Source of the DNA: Thermoclostridium sp.
GTDB taxonomy: Bacteria; Bacillota; Clostridia; DSM-8532
Assembly: GCA_017995215.1 (NCBI GenBank)
Contig: JAGOJH010000013.1
Span: 1 to 46,249 of the forward strand
DNA: 46,249 nucleotides
Direction: 5' to 3'
Below are positions 25,530-33,563 of this stretch, in pieces. Position 1 is the stretch's first letter; each line of letters opens with the position of its first letter. The notes under the pieces were generated by a model that saw only the letters and a program-made list of their open reading frames with translations, ran no database searches and was not told the DNA's origin. The position numbers and the translations under genes are program-made.

Positions 25530-25663
25530 ATCCTTCCTTCTCCTTCATCAAAACACACAGCGCATCGGTGAGGTAGCTGTGTTCGTGCTTATGAGCAACG
25601 TTCTTCTTTTTCATCCACTCTTTTATACTAACATTTTTTCACCGGAGCAAGAAACCAGATGTA

Positions 25664-26473
25664 TTAAATCGCAAACCAGTAAAATGGCCTCTTCTTAAGG
25701 AATTGAAAACCTGCCTTTATCGCTGTTTTTCTGGATGCAATATTGGAATCAACACAATTCCATTGGGCTGTCAGACCATTCTCCATGCAGGCATTCACAA
25801 AATACTTTGTTAATGCATTCGCCAGGCCCTTTCTCCTATGCTCTTCCCTCGTTTCAATATCAATAGGTATAATGTTTTGATATCTTGCGGTTCCTGCAAT
25901 AACCGCTGCAATGGATTTGCCGGATACAGCCGCAAAAGCCAGGCTTCTTTTGAAAAATTGCTCATAGGTTTCCCATGACTGCAATATCCTGTCGGTGACC
26001 ATTTCCGGATGATCAAATTCAGACGCCGACAGTCTGTCAATAAAATCCGCATCCACTCTGACGATGCTGTATTCATACATCGCTTGAAGCCTTCCACCCG
26101 CTGAACTTCTGAAAAAATATTCATCCTCCTGATGAATGCGTTTATCGGAGAATAAATTTAAAAGATACTTTTCAGCAATTGGACTTTCCACAGAAAATTC
26201 GAATCCGCCAAAACCTTTATTGATTAGTTCAGCAAAGAACACCTCCCTGAGGAATTGATGAAAATCATCATAAACGGAGTGGTTCTTTGGCTCGCCCAGA
26301 ATTGAGAAGCCTCCAACAGAGTTTGAATATACCATTGCAAGCTCAGGATTTTCCAATTGATGAACCCAAACATCCCCTTTACATTCACCTGCTAAAATCC
26401 CGGAATAGCTTGGACTGTCGCTGTATAAAAGATTCGTGCATTTGCTGAAATCAGCATTCGGTATGTATATCAT
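25664..26473 (-). CDS. GNAT-fold N-acetyltransferase
   Basis: 269 residues. The C-terminal half has the GNAT pattern: 'IDIETREEHRRKGLANALTKYF' (acetyl-CoA pyrophosphate loop), then 'GLTAQWNCVDSNIASRKTAIKAGF'. The N-terminal half is a divergent domain of the type found in the bacterial GNAT_acetyltran (PF12746) group. The substrate is unknown. GAGAGGG precedes ATG 26473. Same direction as the DUF1848 gene, with a 134-nt gap. Confidence 0.8.
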   Translation of the reverse strand: MIYIPNADFSKCTNLLYSDSPSYSGILAGECKGDVWVHQLENPELAMVYSNSVGGFSILGEPKNHSVYDDFHQFLREVFFAELINKGFGGFEFSVESPIAEKYLLNLFSDKRIHQEDEYFFRSSAGGRLQAMYEYSIVRVDADFIDRLSASEFDHPEMVTDRILQSWETYEQFFKRSLAFAAVSGKSIAAVIAGTARYQNIIPIDIETREEHRRKGLANALTKYFVNACMENGLTAQWNCVDSNIASRKTAIKAGFQFLKKRPFYWFAI

Positions 26474-26684
26474 GCTATACCCTCTCGTATTAGCTTTCCA
26501 TATTACTCACGGTTTAATCTGTATCACGGTTCCTCTTTATTCTATCATTTCTTCCTGATGTTGCAAACCATCCCGCAAGTCATTCGGGCGTTGTATAATT
26601 TGCTGATAAAGCGGCAAAGGTAGTGCTGTGATCTCGTCGGAATATCCAATTGACTAGGAATGAATCGAATGATACACTAGGATT

Positions 26685-26698
26685 GTTAAATATTTAAC
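26685..26698. promoter_or_regulatory. 14-bp palindrome upstream of SDR gene
   Basis: GTTAAATATTTAAC, a perfect dyad 59 nt before the SDR ribosome-site region. A candidate operator; AT-rich dyads also arise by chance. Confidence 0.35.
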
Positions 26699-26756
26699 TA
26701 TCTATTATTTTAAAACTTCATACACAAGATATTTACAGCTCAAGGGAGGAGATTTT

Positions 26757-27515
26757 ATGTTTTCACTAAAAAACAGGGTAGTCGTCGTGACCGGGGCATC
26801 TTCAGGATTAGGTCTTCAGATGGCTCAGGGTTTTGCCAGACAGGGAGCCGACCTGGCCTTGTTGGCCAGAAGAATTGAAAAGTTGGAGGCAATCGCTGCT
26901 AATTTTAGAGCAAGCGGAGTAAGATGCCTCGCCATAAAATGTGATGTCACTAAAACGGATGAAATAAATGCAGCTGCTCAGGCTGTAATAAAAGAGTACG
27001 GAAAGGTCGATGTTCTGGTGAATAACGCCGGTGCGTCAAAGAATGCCGGTGTGCTTGATATGACCGACGAAGATTGGGATTTTACTCTTAATGCCGACTT
27101 AACCAGTGTATTCAAGGTAACAAGAGCCTTCGCAAAATATATGGTGGAAAAGAAATACGGCCGTATCATCAATATTGCTTCCATATACGGTCAGGTTGGA
27201 AACACGGCTATGGATACAGTCGCCTATCATTCATCCAAAGGCGGTGTGATTAACTTTACCAAAGCTGTTGCAGCAGAACTGGCAAAATACAATATCACCT
27301 GCAATACCATAAGTCCCGGATATTTCGAAACGGAACTGACGATAGATACTTTAAAGACAGAAGCATTTACTCAGTTTATGAAAGCCTCTGTTCCGCTCGG
27401 ACGTTATGGTTCCGAAGGTGAATTGAACCCGGTTGCGGTTATGCTCGCAAGTGATGAAGCTTCCTATATCACCGGTCAGAATATCAAGGTGGATGGCGGT
27501 TATACTTCTGTGTAA
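26757..27515 (+). CDS. short-chain dehydrogenase/reductase (SDR)
   Basis: 252 residues, a full classical SDR: nucleotide loop 'TGASSGLG' (12-19), 'NNAG' (89-92), catalytic S142, Y157 and K161 (YHSSK), and 'SPGYFETEL' after the active site. 'LLARRIEKLEAIA' after the second strand, with Arg residues, suggests NADP(H). The closest type is gluconate 5-dehydrogenase or 3-oxoacyl-ACP reductase, which sequence alone does not separate. GGAGGAG precedes ATG 26757. It is monocistronic and convergent with the TetR gene. Confidence 0.88.
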   Translation: MFSLKNRVVVVTGASSGLGLQMAQGFARQGADLALLARRIEKLEAIAANFRASGVRCLAIKCDVTKTDEINAAAQAVIKEYGKVDVLVNNAGASKNAGVLDMTDEDWDFTLNADLTSVFKVTRAFAKYMVEKKYGRIINIASIYGQVGNTAMDTVAYHSSKGGVINFTKAVAAELAKYNITCNTISPGYFETELTIDTLKTEAFTQFMKASVPLGRYGSEGELNPVAVMLASDEASYITGQNIKVDGGYTSV

Positions 27516-27562
27516 AGCGCTGTGGTATGCCTGGACTTGCTCCGGCGCGACCTTCTTTTGCC

Positions 27563-28216
27563 CTATTTGTTGCTCTCTCTAAAGTGCAGAACATGCTGAA
27601 TAAAAAGCTGTTCTGCTTTTTTCTTCTCTTCATCGCTGACAGCTTCATTTCCGGAAGCAAAATACCTCTGGTAAAGTAAGTATGCAGGAGCAAAAAACTC
27701 GATAGCGAGCATTTCAGGATCAGCCTTGCGGATTAGCCCTTTTTCCATCATGAGAGATAATATCATTCCCTGATATTTCAAAGCATCATTAAATATAAGC
27801 TTCTTGTACAAATCATCGATTCCGCTGTTGTTGAACCTTTCGATGGATAATAGACGCCAAAGCTTATTAATCCTCTCATCCAGGAACATTTTTTCAAACA
27901 CCTGCATCGCCAGGCCAACAAACAGTTCCTCGCTCATCATACTAAAATAATCTGCCTGTTGTTCATTCTGGTCTTCATGATTCCCCGGAAGCATGATTTT
28001 TTCTGTAATCATGAAGTTCTCGAGATCCTGAGCGTATGCTTCAAGGATTTTATCCAATATATCCTGCTTGTTAACAAAATGGTTGTAGATGGAGCTTTCT
28101 TTAATGCCTGCAGCTTTGGATATATCTCTGACAGAAACCGCGCTGTACCCTTTAATGGAAAACAGGTTTAAAGCTTCGTCGAGAATCCTATGTTTTGTTT
28201 GCTCACCTTTTGTCAT
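27563..28216 (-). CDS. TetR-family regulator
   Basis: 217 residues from the second of two adjacent ATGs (28216), which has the better spacing from AAGGGG. The N-terminal HTH 'RILDEALNLFSIKGYSAVSVRDISKAAGIKESSIYNHFVNKQDIL' is textbook TetR. The C-terminal ligand domain is unassigned. The gene follows the flavoprotein gene by 17 nt, so it is the second gene of an operon whose promoter carries two perfect palindromes (28982-28999, 29008-29025). Inference: it represses its own operon and is released by an unknown ligand. Confidence 0.9.
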   Translation of the reverse strand: MTKGEQTKHRILDEALNLFSIKGYSAVSVRDISKAAGIKESSIYNHFVNKQDILDKILEAYAQDLENFMITEKIMLPGNHEDQNEQQADYFSMMSEELFVGLAMQVFEKMFLDERINKLWRLLSIERFNNSGIDDLYKKLIFNDALKYQGMILSLMMEKGLIRKADPEMLAIEFFAPAYLLYQRYFASGNEAVSDEEKKKAEQLFIQHVLHFRESNK

Positions 28217-28233
28217 CATGAAACCCCTTCCCG

Positions 28234-28953
28234 TTAAAATGGAACATTTTTATCCGGCCAGCCTTTCCCTTCCCAGTATTTCTTGTCTCGTTCAAGGATA
28301 CTTCCCTCTTTATAGCTGGTCACCATTTTCCCCAGTAAACGAAAGAGGATTTTCGTAAATAATTTTGAATGTATTTTGCTTCTGTAGGTAACCAAATGAT
28401 TAAACTTCACTGCTATGCTTTTAAGCTTTCGTTCAAATTCTGTTTTTGTCTTCAGGCTGACCTCCTGCCATGAAGTTGCGGCAATAGGACCTCCAAAGCT
28501 CAGGGTTCTCCTGACCCCCCAATACTTCAGATTTTTCTTCATGGTTCGTATGCTTGTTACTGCTCCCGCTCCGGCAGCTGTCGTAATGACCATGCCTATT
28601 TTGGAAAACATCTCTTCCATTGGCCTGTGAGTCATCCATATATAGCATAAATGATCAAACAGTGTTTTTAGCGCACCGCTGACGTCACATGCGTATACAG
28701 GAGATGAAAGGATAATGCCGTCTGCTTCGCGCAATGCAGTTGCTATAGGCTGCACATATTCCGCATGCGGGCACTTATCCTCCCCGTTTTTAAAGCAGGT
28801 AAAGCAGCCAAGGCAAATATGCGGCAAATGAGTTGGTAACGTGAACTCGGTAAATGTCACCTTGGTAAGCTCCCGAAGGTAGTTTTTAAATAGCTGAACA
28901 CAGTTGTATGTACTGCCTTTTGATTTACTCCCATAAATAATCACTATCTTCAA
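28234..28953 (-). CDS. iron-sulfur flavoprotein / NAD(P)H-dependent FMN reductase family
   Basis: 239 residues of flavodoxin fold. 'IIYGSKSKGSTYNCVQLF' is the FMN phosphate loop and 'GIILSSPVYACDVSGALKTLFDHL' the second FMN-contact loop. Between them 'CLGCFTCFKNGEDKC' is a compact CxxCxxCx6C motif as in iron-sulfur flavoproteins, which bind [4Fe-4S] next to FMN and reduce quinones, oxygen species or other acceptors. A C-terminal extension of about 70 residues is basic. A TTG start at 28953 is set by GGAGGG 7 nt upstream. First gene of the operon with TetR. Confidence 0.85.
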   Translation of the reverse strand: MKIVIIYGSKSKGSTYNCVQLFKNYLRELTKVTFTEFTLPTHLPHICLGCFTCFKNGEDKCPHAEYVQPIATALREADGIILSSPVYACDVSGALKTLFDHLCYIWMTHRPMEEMFSKIGMVITTAAGAGAVTSIRTMKKNLKYWGVRRTLSFGGPIAATSWQEVSLKTKTEFERKLKSIAVKFNHLVTYRSKIHSKLFTKILFRLLGKMVTSYKEGSILERDKKYWEGKGWPDKNVPF

Positions 28954-28981
28954 AATGAATCCCTCCGTTGTGATATAGATA

Positions 28982-28999
28982 AACTAACAGTTGTTAGTT
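28982..28999. promoter_or_regulatory. TetR operator, proximal copy
   Basis: AACTAACAGTTGTTAGTT, a perfect 8+8 palindrome with a 2-nt centre. It lies downstream of the -10 box, and 8 bp from its reverse-complement twin. Confidence 0.8.
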
Positions 29000-29002
29000 T
29001 TT

Positions 29003-29031
29003 ATTTTAACTAACAACTGTTAGTTTGTCAA
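29003..29031 (-). promoter_or_regulatory. sigma-A promoter with embedded operator
   Basis: On the minus strand TTGACA (29031-29026), a 17-nt spacer, then TAAAAT (29008-29003). The spacer is the distal operator itself, so a bound repressor would cover both boxes. Confidence 0.85.
29008..29025. promoter_or_regulatory. TetR operator, distal copy (promoter spacer)
   Basis: AACTAACAACTGTTAGTT, the exact reverse complement of the proximal copy, 26 bp centre to centre. Confidence 0.8.
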
Positions 29032-29097
29032 TAGTACTGAATGAACTCTTCAATTAAAACTGAACCTCAATCGTTTTTACTTTGAAGGAGGCTTATT

Positions 29098-29154
29098 ATG
29101 GAAGTGATTTCATCTTTAATTTGCCTGTGTAAATATTACTATAATCCCTATTAA
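29098..29154 (+). CDS. possible 18-residue peptide
   Basis: A near-perfect ribosome site (GAAGGAGG, 7-nt spacing) precedes ATG 29098, and the frame MEVISSLICLCKYYYNPY ends in TAA. The peptide is hydrophobic with a Tyr-rich tail and two Cys. It is divergent from the flavoprotein operon and stops 2 nt before the IS66 target duplication, so the element has not truncated it. No family is recognised. It may be a small membrane peptide, a leader, or chance. Confidence 0.35.
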   Translation: MEVISSLICLCKYYYNPY

Positions 29155-29156
29155 CA

Positions 29157-29164
29157 GAAATAGA
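29157..29164. repeat. 8-bp target-site duplication, left
   Basis: GAAATAGA, identical to 31681-31688 on the other side of the element; 8 bp is the IS66 norm. Confidence 0.9.
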
Positions 29165-29178
29165 GTAAGCGCTTAATC

Positions 29179-30762
29179 TCAAGGTGCCTTGCTTAAACCA
29201 TTGCGACACCACGAAGGCAATTCTGGTGACCAGGGCAGATAGGGTGTCAAGGTTTCTTGCGTCAATTCTTTTAAGCTCGGCAGATTTGTCAGCAGATGCA
29301 CCAAATACATATATGGATTGAGGTTGTTCGCTTTCGCTGACTCAATCATGCTGTAGACAATTGCGCTGGCCTTGGCACCGCGAGTTGTGTCAGCGAATAA
29401 CCAGTTCTTTCTGCCAGTCACATACGGACGAATGGCATTTTCTGCTCGGTTATTCGAGATATCAATCCGTCCATCCAACAAGAAATTACTCAATGGCTCC
29501 TTTTGATTCAGTGCATAGGTGACTGCTTTCCCAAGGCCTGAGTTTGGCAGCGGGTTTAAAAGCAGCACCCAATCCCAGAACTCGTCAAGAAGAGGCTTTG
29601 CAAACTTCTGCCTTTCTTCATACCTATCTTCGGCAGATAACTCCATCCAATTATGTTCCATGGCGAATAAGCGATTACAGTAATCATATCCGATAGCCGC
29701 CTTGGATTTTTTAGCGTCCGCATCTTTAGGAATGGCCTCTTCGAATTTGCGTTGCAAATGAGCCCAACATCCGCAATGCGTGACATCAGGAACAACATTG
29801 TAGCCGCTATACCCATCTGTTTGAAGGTAACCTGAAAAACCCTCCAGAAACCTTCGGGCGTGCTGGCCAGAGCGCGTCGGTTGGTATTCAAACAGAACCG
29901 CCGGTGTTGGACTTCGACCGGAAGTGTAGACCCACATTCGTGATTCTGTTGTTGCTTTCTTTCCCTCTTCCTTCAACACCTGAAGGACGCTTTCATCAGC
30001 ATGTATAAGAGGTTCGGTAAGCAAGTTCTTCTGAATGGTATTGTATAGCGGTTCGAGCCATTCATGGCTTGGTCGTATAATCCAGTTGGCCAGAGTGGCT
30101 CTGGAAAGAGTAACTCCCTGATTCGCCCAGTCCTTCTCCTGCCGGTATAACGGCATTCCGTTGGCATATTTTTGATACATAACATAGGCGACTGTTGATG
30201 GAGAAGCAAGGCTGCGTTTCATGACTGGGACCGGAACAGATGCTTTGACAATGTTGGCATCTCCGGTTTCCTTCTCACAGGCCGTACACACATAATTGAA
30301 ACGAACATACCGCAATATGCGTATTTGTGCAGGAATGATTTCAAGTTCGTCTCTGACATGTTCCTTGCCAAGATACCGAAGATCTGCATTACAAATACCG
30401 CAGGTGCGCTTGTCCTCAGCCAGGTCGCAAACGACCTCTACAACAGGAACTGTTTCCGCCAGTTCTTCATTGGTTCTCTTGGGTTTTCTGGCATGAGCGG
30501 TCACAATGGTCTGTACGGTAGGTTCTTCTGATTTGTTGTTTGCTTCGATCTCAGCTTCATTAAAAAGTGAAGTCTGATTGTTGTCCTCACCAAACACATA
30601 ACGCCGTTTTTCACTGGATTGACCATATAGCGCTTTTTGAGATTTAGCAAGAAGCTCTGTGAGCTGGTCGATACGAATTTGCTGATTCTCCACCGCCTTT
30701 TCCAGGGTGGAAACATATTCAATTTGTTCTGGCGAAAGCCCTGTAAAATCTATCTTTTGCAT
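29179..30762 (-). CDS. tnpC: IS66 transposase TnpC
   Basis: 527 residues. An N-terminal coiled-coil-like region ('QIEYVSTLEKAVENQQIRIDQLTELLAKSQKALYGQSSEKRR'), a zinc-finger-like 'CGICNADL...CTACEKE' segment, and the DDE catalytic core with 'LIHADES', 'GYLQTDGYSGYN' and 'DISNNRAENAIRPYVTGRKNWLFA'. The C-terminal 'NPYMYLVHLL' tail is also typical. Full family length, so it is probably functional. Its stop codon overlaps the terminal repeat. Confidence 0.95.
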   Translation of the reverse strand: MQKIDFTGLSPEQIEYVSTLEKAVENQQIRIDQLTELLAKSQKALYGQSSEKRRYVFGEDNNQTSLFNEAEIEANNKSEEPTVQTIVTAHARKPKRTNEELAETVPVVEVVCDLAEDKRTCGICNADLRYLGKEHVRDELEIIPAQIRILRYVRFNYVCTACEKETGDANIVKASVPVPVMKRSLASPSTVAYVMYQKYANGMPLYRQEKDWANQGVTLSRATLANWIIRPSHEWLEPLYNTIQKNLLTEPLIHADESVLQVLKEEGKKATTESRMWVYTSGRSPTPAVLFEYQPTRSGQHARRFLEGFSGYLQTDGYSGYNVVPDVTHCGCWAHLQRKFEEAIPKDADAKKSKAAIGYDYCNRLFAMEHNWMELSAEDRYEERQKFAKPLLDEFWDWVLLLNPLPNSGLGKAVTYALNQKEPLSNFLLDGRIDISNNRAENAIRPYVTGRKNWLFADTTRGAKASAIVYSMIESAKANNLNPYMYLVHLLTNLPSLKELTQETLTPYLPWSPELPSWCRNGLSKAP

Positions 30763-30849
30763 AAGATAATTATACCATACTTCGCCTTAAAAATCCAGCT
30801 TAAATGCAGTAAAATCAATGCTTACAGGCAAATATTTATCTGTTTTTCA

Positions 30850-31206
30850 TCAGTAGATTTCGCCAGGCTTTACTTCCCGAATTGCTTTGGGCTGATCGAT
30901 CTTTAAGCCTTCCATCAGCCACCGAAATTCCTGTTGGGTGAGCTGTCTTGCCTGCTCCGGTGTACGTGGCCATTTGAAGTTTCCGCTCTCCAAGCGCTTA
31001 TACAGCAGGACGAAACCATCACCTTCCCAGTAGAGAGCTTTGAGGCGATCCCGACGTCTTCCACAGAAAAGAAACAAGCACGGAGAGAAAGGATCCATCC
31101 CAAAGGTTCCTTTGATTATTGCAGCAAATCCATCGATGGACTTTCTCATGTCTGAGTATCCGCAGACAATGTAGATTTCTTCAGCTCTTGCAATATCGCC
31201 TAACAT
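30850..31206 (-). CDS. tnpB: IS66 accessory protein TnpB
   Basis: 118 residues with the IS66 Orf2 pattern: 'IYIVCGYSDMRKSIDGFAAII', 'LFLFCGRRRDRLKALYWEGDGFVLLYKRLESGNFKWP'. Its ATG overlaps the end of tnpA (ATGTTAG), a coupling usual in IS66. The protein is required for transposition; its exact role is unsettled. Confidence 0.93.
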   Translation of the reverse strand: MLGDIARAEEIYIVCGYSDMRKSIDGFAAIIKGTFGMDPFSPCLFLFCGRRRDRLKALYWEGDGFVLLYKRLESGNFKWPRTPEQARQLTQQEFRWLMEGLKIDQPKAIREVKPGEIY

Positions 31207-31546
31207 GTGGTTTTCAATGCAGATAGAACTGCTGCAATGGTTTCTCTGGAAGCCCCATCATGGATATCTACACAAACGGAAGACAGATGAATCGTAATTG
31301 CTGCAGATGGTTTTACTTGACGGAAAGGTACGGGCACAATCTGTTGCTCTGCTTTTTGAGAGACAAGTGCCCCAGTTTGGCATGCAGAATGCGTATTCTT
31401 CTCAGCCAGTAGTAGTATGATTTTACTTTCACATTGTTCTGGCTGCACCAACTGGCAACTGTCATTCCACTGGTTTGGCAGGCCTCGATGATTTTAGTCC
31501 ACTGCTTAATGCGGAATTTGGTTTTAGCGTTTGTGATTTTATCCAT
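31200..31546 (-). pseudogene. tnpA: IS66 TnpA, frameshifted
   Basis: The N-terminal half (from ATG 31546, MDKITNAKTKFRIKQWTKIIEACQ...YYYWLRRIR) and the C-terminal half ('EQQIVPVPF...SAAITIHLSSVCVDIHDGASRETIAAVLSAL') are each typical TnpA but lie in different frames. The join falls near 31,380-31,395, where one missing base (for example a G in CTGCATGCC) would restore a continuous 116-residue protein. Either this copy is damaged, or it uses -1 slippage at the AAAAAG just downstream, which I think less likely. Confidence 0.75.
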
Positions 31547-31680
31547 TTTGGGATAACCTCCTTTTCATGTTTAAACTTTTGGGACCAAGTCTAAAAAGTC
31601 GAAAAAGTCTAAAGATTATCGAGGAGTATTATCTCATAGTGGTGGATAATCAACCATGCGCTCCAAGATTAAGCGCTTAC

Positions 31681-31688
31681 GAAATAGA
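31681..31688. repeat. 8-bp target-site duplication, right
   Basis: GAAATAGA, matching the copy at 29157-29164. Confidence 0.9.
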
Positions 31689-31721
31689 AACGTCTCCCGT
31701 TGTCATGTTGTATATTGATGA

Positions 31722-31752
31722 CCAGACTGTATGGGTTTGTGATACCGTCTGG
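31722..31752. terminator. possible hairpin at the end of the radical-SAM operon
   Basis: CCAGAC...GTCTGG with inner GTA / TAC pairs, about 110 nt past the last leftward radical-SAM gene. No T tract follows on the minus strand, so the call is weak. Confidence 0.3.
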
Positions 31753-31859
31753 AGTATTGTCATTGCATACGCAAACTGATATATGGGTTCGATGATGATA
31801 TCGCCGTTTGTATATAGAACTGCAGTTCATTTGTTCCCTTGATGAGTATAACCTTCACC

Positions 31860-33563
31860 TTAAATAGAGGCTGAAAATATAATCAAATACTTCTCACTCA
31901 TTTTTTTTAATTGTTTATTCATTTTTTCCGGAGTCAGATTCAGTTTCTCTGCCATTTCTGTGACGGTATATCTTCCTGAGATCCGCAGACATTCAAATTC
32001 TGTTTGGCTGAGATCTTTCAGATCAGTCATTGATAAATCACAGACCTTTTGAACGATCCATGAATTTTTCTCCTCTTCATTCAATTCATCCCATTCTTTT
32101 AGTAGCCCTTCATATTGAATCAGGTTTGAGTAGTAATGAAACAGCTGCTTGTTTTTAACATAAATGAATTTAAAATATCCCCCTGAAATCCCATAGCGAA
32201 GAGCCAGCTTAAAATCCTGCTTAATCCTGGCCTTTGGAATAAGGCCCTTTTCAAACTGTTCCTTCATTTTATTGGATACCTTCGTGATAAAACGGGATCG
32301 CCCCATACAAACTTCCTTCAGGGAAAGGTCATTCGTATGATTTACAGGAAAATCCTCGATGGAAGTGATGTAGTCACGATCTTCCAGGACAATCCCAAAA
32401 TTCTCAGGATGATTGTAGATTTCGGTACCCGGCAAAGGCATGATAAATGTCGTTGATAAATCAAGCAGCCCCGGCGCAAGCTCCAAAAGCTTCAAAGCAG
32501 TTTGGGCTGTCACCTGGAGGGTTTTTTCCGATTCAAATACCCCGCCGATAATATAATTACCCGTTAACTGAGGCAAACCTTCCTGATAACAGATTCTCAC
32601 GATTTTTTCGATATCTTCCGGTCCAGCCTGCTTTCCATAGGCATCGAGAACATCTTCCACGCCCGATTCCATGCCGATTTGCATGCGCGCCATCCCACTG
32701 TCAATCATCTCTCGAATCAATTCCGGATTCTTCGCCAGAAAACCCGGATGCCCTTCACAAAACCACACAAAATCATATTTCTCCCGAAGGATTTTTAATC
32801 CTGCCAGGAGCTTCCTCAGTCTCGGCAGATGGGTCGTCAGGGTGTCATCTGCAAAAAAAAGGTATCGGGGTCCATGACTGCTTTTGAGTCTTAACTCAAT
32901 TTCATTCAACACCTGTTCAACCGGGCGCATTCTCAGCTTTTTTGAATTTCCGCCTTCAAAGCAAAAGGCGCAGCGGTAGGGACAGCCTCTCGCCGTAATC
33001 ACCGACAGCAGTGGCCGCTCCTCATAGTCCAATTTATCCTCGTTGCGAGGTAGCTCATATTTCGAGAGATCATTCAAATAAACATAGTCTGTTTTTTCCT
33101 TCGCACGAATCTCTCCTGATACGGTTATCTCTCTCCCCTGGAGTTTCCCATTTAACCATTCCAGAAGAATTTCTTCACCTTCTCCCTTCAAAATCGCATC
33201 TGCTTTGTACGTCTCTATATCTTTTTCTGTCATATGCAAGGTCTGGGGACCTCCCAGCACGATATAAAAACTGCTTTGCTTTTTCAGATAATCAATCATC
33301 GAAGACACTGCTGTTTGATTGTCAAAATCACAGTAAAAACAAACAGCAAAGAGATCCTCCTTCATCTTTTCTATGGTTTTCATCGCATCGGTGGTTATGC
33401 CGGTATAGGCTTTTGCCTCAAAACCATTGGCATTGAGCCGGGCTGCCAGGGTTAAAATTCCAAGATTTTCGATCATTTCAAAGGTTCGGCCCCTGACCAT
33501 TCGCTGCGCATAGATTAATAAAATTTTGGGCTTACTTTTCATGGTTTTCGATATAAAAGCCAC
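31860..33563 (-). CDS. cobalamin-binding radical-SAM RiPP maturase (module D)
   Basis: 567 residues. An N-terminal cobalamin-binding-like Rossmann domain (about 12-140) has the family block 'CFYCDFDN...VLGGPQT'. The radical-SAM barrel follows with CxxxCxxC at C194/C198/C201 ('GCPYRCAFCFEGGNSKK') and 'ARMQIGMESG'. The C-terminal 60 residues ('LSQTEFECLRISGRYTVTEMAEKLNL') look like a winged helix of the PqqD/RRE kind that binds leader peptides. GGAGGG 6 nt before GTG 33563 decides the start, so the gene overlaps its upstream neighbour by 25 nt. Last gene of the cluster. Likely chemistry: C-methylation or another radical change of the precursor core; which one is unknown. Confidence 0.85.
   Translation of the reverse strand: MAFISKTMKSKPKILLIYAQRMVRGRTFEMIENLGILTLAARLNANGFEAKAYTGITTDAMKTIEKMKEDLFAVCFYCDFDNQTAVSSMIDYLKKQSSFYIVLGGPQTLHMTEKDIETYKADAILKGEGEEILLEWLNGKLQGREITVSGEIRAKEKTDYVYLNDLSKYELPRNEDKLDYEERPLLSVITARGCPYRCAFCFEGGNSKKLRMRPVEQVLNEIELRLKSSHGPRYLFFADDTLTTHLPRLRKLLAGLKILREKYDFVWFCEGHPGFLAKNPELIREMIDSGMARMQIGMESGVEDVLDAYGKQAGPEDIEKIVRICYQEGLPQLTGNYIIGGVFESEKTLQVTAQTALKLLELAPGLLDLSTTFIMPLPGTEIYNHPENFGIVLEDRDYITSIEDFPVNHTNDLSLKEVCMGRSRFITKVSNKMKEQFEKGLIPKARIKQDFKLALRYGISGGYFKFIYVKNKQLFHYYSNLIQYEGLLKEWDELNEEEKNSWIVQKVCDLSMTDLKDLSQTEFECLRISGRYTVTEMAEKLNLTPEKMNKQLKKMSEKYLIIFSASI

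Larger units (their letters stand above)
29165..31680 (-). mobile_element. IS66-family insertion sequence, complete
   Basis: 2,516 bp with perfect 15-bp terminal inverted repeats: GTAAGCGCTTAATCT at 29165-29179 and its complement at 31666-31680. An exact 8-bp duplication GAAATAGA abuts each end. Gene order tnpA-tnpB-tnpC (leftward) is standard. tnpB and tnpC are open over full length, but tnpA carries a frameshift. It sits between the flavoprotein-TetR operon and the end of the radical-SAM gene cluster and disrupts no recognisable gene. Confidence 0.93.

Noticed and set aside
25408-25614. Leftward 68-codon frame overlapping the start of the DUF1848 gene
   Set aside because: It overlaps coding sequence with clear family homology in another frame, and its own start has only a weak ribosome site.
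31380-31400. Programmed -1 frameshift in tnpA
   Set aside because: The AAAAAG run is not a canonical slippery heptamer and lies after the point where the family homology changes frame, so simple base loss fits better.
31567-31779. Rightward frame spanning the right end of the IS66 element
   Set aside because: It crosses the terminal repeat and target duplication, which a real gene would not, and its tail only reads through the 31,722-31,752 hairpin.
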